Source: Candidatus Kaiserbacteria bacterium CG_4_10_14_0_2_um_filter_50_16 (GTDB lineage: Bacteria; Patescibacteriota; Minisyncoccia; Phycocordibacterales; Phycocordibacteraceae). From it: a DNA stretch of 6,251 nt. The stretch's first letter is position 1, and each line of letters opens with the position of its first letter. Both the position numbers and the translations under genes were made by a program. The stretch is from contig PFPP01000008.1 of the NCBI GenBank assembly GCA_002793115.1, positions 1,426 through 7,676 on the forward strand, read 5' to 3'. Below, piece after piece: positions 4,044-6,251 of the stretch. The notes under the pieces were generated by a model. The model was not told the origin of the DNA. It ran no database searches and worked only from the letters and a program-made list of their open reading frames with translations.

Positions 4044-6215
4044 ATGCAAATCATGACTTCCCGTCGGCAGATATCGTGGCGGCACACGTTTCTTATACTT
4101 ATTTTTGTGTTCTTCGGCCTTTGTTTTTTCATCATAAGCGGCGTACTGGTTGCGGTCGCTTTCACCCCAGTGCCTGACATCGGATCGTTTACCGCTCGAC
4201 AAGTCGACCAATCAACCAAGATTTATGACCGCACCGGCCAAGTGCTCCTCTACGACTATAATCGCGACGTGAGACGCGACGTCGTACCGCTTTCCTCGAT
4301 ATCGCCCAATGCTGTTAATGCAACTATTGCTATTGAGGATTCGAGTTTTTATGAACATGGTGGCATCCGCTTTTCCTCCATTATCCGCGCGGTGTTCGCC
4401 GATGTGCTCGGTGGTGCATTCTCGCAAGGCGGCTCGACCATCACGCAGCAAGTCGTTAAAAATGAACTGCTCACTAGCAAGAAAAGTGTCGTTCGGAAAA
4501 TTAATGAGTGGATGCTGGCGATAAAACTTGAACAAGTGTACTCGAAAGACCAGATCCTTGAGACCTACCTGAATAATATTCCCTATGGCGGAACGCTCTA
4601 TGGCATCGAAAGCGCTTCAGAGGCCTACTTCGGCAAGCCCGCGAAGGACTTATCGCTCGCACAGGCCGCTTATCTCGCGGCGATGATTCAAGCTCCTTCG
4701 TATTATTCGCCGTACGGTGCGCATAAAACAGAGCTTGCCGGTCGGAAAAACCTCGTGCTTGGTCGGATGCGTACACTCGGTTTCATAGACGACGCCGCGT
4801 ATGCGACCGCGGCAGCCGAGCAGGTTTCCTTCGCTCCAGCGGGTCAGAATGCAATCATTGCGCCGCACTTCGTTTTCTATATTCTCAATCAGCTCGAAGA
4901 AATGTATGGTTCGCAGGCGCTTATGTCGGGATTGAAGGTTACTACAACGCTTGATGCGGATCTCGAGGTAAGTGCTGAATCTATTGTCAACCGATATGCG
5001 CTTGAAAACGAAAAGAATTTCAGGGCTTCAAATGCTTCTTTGGTCGCGATCGATCCTCCGACGGGACAAATTCTCGCGATGGTCGGCTCGCGTGATTTCT
5101 TCGATACGGCTATCGACGGCCAATACAACGCGACATTAGCGCTTCGCCAGCCAGGTTCGGCTATGAAGCCTTTCATTTACTCGCTAGCGCTTATGAAGGG
5201 CTATACGCGCGATACAGTAGTCTTCGACACCCCGACGCAATTCTCTACTATATGTAGTCCGTCAGATGTCACTAACAATACCGCTCCCTGCTACGCGCCG
5301 GTAGACTTCGACAACACCTTCCGCGGTCCTATGACGTTCGAGACAGCGCTTGCGCAATCGATCAATATCCCCGCGGTCAAGGTTCTATATCTGGTCGGCA
5401 TACAGAATGCCATAAATCTCGCAAAATCGTTCGGACTCACGACGCTCGGCGATCCGAGCCAGTATGGTCTGACGCTTGTGCTAGGCGGCGGTGAAGTGCG
5501 TCTTCTCGATCTGACTGGCGCCTACGCTACTTTCGCAAATGAGGGAGTAAGAAATACGCCGACTGGCATATTCGAAGTCGATGATGCAAAAGGAAATATT
5601 CTTATGCAGTACACCTCACAACCCTCGCAAGTACTTTCTGAAAATATCGCACGCGACATGTCTGCGATGCTCTCCGACGCTCCTGCCCGTCTGCCGGAAT
5701 ATTCGCTCACATCCCCGCTCTCTTTCCCCGGCTACGACGTCGCGGTAAAAACCGGCACAACCAATGACACGCGCGACGCGTGGGTCATCGGCTACACTCC
5801 CTCAATAGCCATCGGCGTCTGGGCGGGGAATAATGACAATACACCGATGGTGAAATCAATCGCTGGATTTATTGCGGCGCCGATGTGGCATGAGGTGATG
5901 GCGTACGCGCTCTCAAAATATCCGAAGACCTATTTCAGAGAATCAGATCCTATTTCTACTTCTGTCCCGCCGATGTTACAGGGAAATTGGCACATACCGG
6001 ATGCGACCGGCGCCATCGTACCGCATAGTTTGCTCTATTGGACCGATAAAAATAATCCGCAAGGATCTCCGCTCGCTAATCCAGCGCAAGATCCTCAATT
6101 CGCGTATTGGGAATATAGTGTTGCCGCATGGTACGAGAGCCATCCGAATCTTTTTTCTGGTGGCGTGATGCTCCCTGTACCGCTTTCAGTAAGTGCAACT
6201 ACTACAGTATTATAA
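4044..6215 (+). CDS. Class A penicillin-binding protein (PBP1A-type transglycosylase/transpeptidase)
   Basis: A bifunctional peptidoglycan synthase of 723 residues, anchored in the membrane and acting outside it. A short basic cytoplasmic tail (SRRQISWRH) precedes one membrane helix at about 15-40. The GT51 glycosyltransferase domain shows AIEDSSFYEHGGI (96-108, catalytic Glu98), QGGSTITQQ (128-136), RKINEWMLAIKLE (151-163) and ILETYLNNIPYG (171-182). The transpeptidase domain shows SxxK as SAMK (Ser372, Lys375), SxN as SIN (439-441) and KTGTT (569-573). All catalytic motifs are present, so both activities are expected. The only extracytoplasmic cysteines are Cys404 and Cys416, just before SxN. 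ATG 4044 is 1 nt after ruvC; ATG 4053 is an alternative. GGGAG at 4023-4027 is rather far upstream. It appears to be the last gene of the ruvB-led run. No symbol is given because mrcA, ponA and pbpC types cannot be separated here with certainty. Confidence 0.95.
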   Translation: MQIMTSRRQISWRHTFLILIFVFFGLCFFIISGVLVAVAFTPVPDIGSFTARQVDQSTKIYDRTGQVLLYDYNRDVRRDVVPLSSISPNAVNATIAIEDSSFYEHGGIRFSSIIRAVFADVLGGAFSQGGSTITQQVVKNELLTSKKSVVRKINEWMLAIKLEQVYSKDQILETYLNNIPYGGTLYGIESASEAYFGKPAKDLSLAQAAYLAAMIQAPSYYSPYGAHKTELAGRKNLVLGRMRTLGFIDDAAYATAAAEQVSFAPAGQNAIIAPHFVFYILNQLEEMYGSQALMSGLKVTTTLDADLEVSAESIVNRYALENEKNFRASNASLVAIDPPTGQILAMVGSRDFFDTAIDGQYNATLALRQPGSAMKPFIYSLALMKGYTRDTVVFDTPTQFSTICSPSDVTNNTAPCYAPVDFDNTFRGPMTFETALAQSINIPAVKVLYLVGIQNAINLAKSFGLTTLGDPSQYGLTLVLGGGEVRLLDLTGAYATFANEGVRNTPTGIFEVDDAKGNILMQYTSQPSQVLSENIARDMSAMLSDAPARLPEYSLTSPLSFPGYDVAVKTGTTNDTRDAWVIGYTPSIAIGVWAGNNDNTPMVKSIAGFIAAPMWHEVMAYALSKYPKTYFRESDPISTSVPPMLQGNWHIPDATGAIVPHSLLYWTDKNNPQGSPLANPAQDPQFAYWEYSVAAWYESHPNLFSGGVMLPVPLSVSATTTVL

Positions 6216-6251
6216 AAAAATCAAATTACTTGCACCCCCGTAGGCGCGGAG
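6216..6251. other. Intergenic tail to the window edge
   Basis: Thirty-six bases follow the PBP stop. They begin with an A-run and contain TTGCAC (6230-6235), the reverse complement of GTGCAA at 6193-6198 near the gene end, but with a 31-nt gap between the arms. No terminator, RNA gene or further start is visible before the sequence ends. Confidence 0.5.

Noticed and set aside
6229..6251. Start of a tRNA gene at the right edge
   Set aside because: The C-rich start followed by GTAGGCGCGG lacks the expected D-arm bases such as A14, and the sequence ends too soon to test pairing.

Overview
The window looks like a chromosomal segment of a Candidate Phyla Radiation (Patescibacteria, probably Parcubacteria-like) bacterium. 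This is inferred from several things together: a Cys-free PilB-type ATPase, a shortened YebC, genes packed with 1-4 nt gaps or overlaps, few Shine-Dalgarno sites, and the ruvB-yebC-ruvC-PBP1 order. TGA acts as a stop (ruvB and yebC end on it just where the next gene begins), so the TGA=Gly code of some CPR lineages does not apply. No mobile element, CRISPR array, tRNA or rRNA was seen.

Layout. Positions 1-24 hold the first eight codons of a minus-strand gene that runs off the left edge, with a near-perfect Shine-Dalgarno site. Positions 25-143 are a divergent promoter region where the two candidate -10 boxes overlap. Positions 144-1820 encode a PilB/GspE-family type IV pilus assembly ATPase. 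Positions 1821-2024 are non-coding, with strong RNA-structure signals: a 12-of-13 bp long-range pairing that competes with a perfect 8-bp stem for the same CTCCTC strand. Positions 2025-6215 are a tight four-gene run: ruvB (Holliday junction motor), yebC (TACO1 family, internally shortened), ruvC (Holliday junction nuclease) and a class A penicillin-binding protein. The last 36 bases are intergenic.

How the genes work together. RuvB and RuvC are the motor and nuclease of the Holliday junction resolvasome; their partner RuvA is not in this window. YebC is commonly linked to ruv genes, but its family acts in translation or regulation. The class A PBP, joined by a 1-nt gap, polymerises and cross-links peptidoglycan, so recombinational repair and wall synthesis are probably co-transcribed. 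The pilB gene is probably a separate transcription unit feeding a type IV pilus-like machine.

The least explained parts are the pilB-ruvB intergenic RNA candidate, the missing internal domain of YebC with a 27-nt perfect palindrome close by, and the four-codon minigene directly before pilB.
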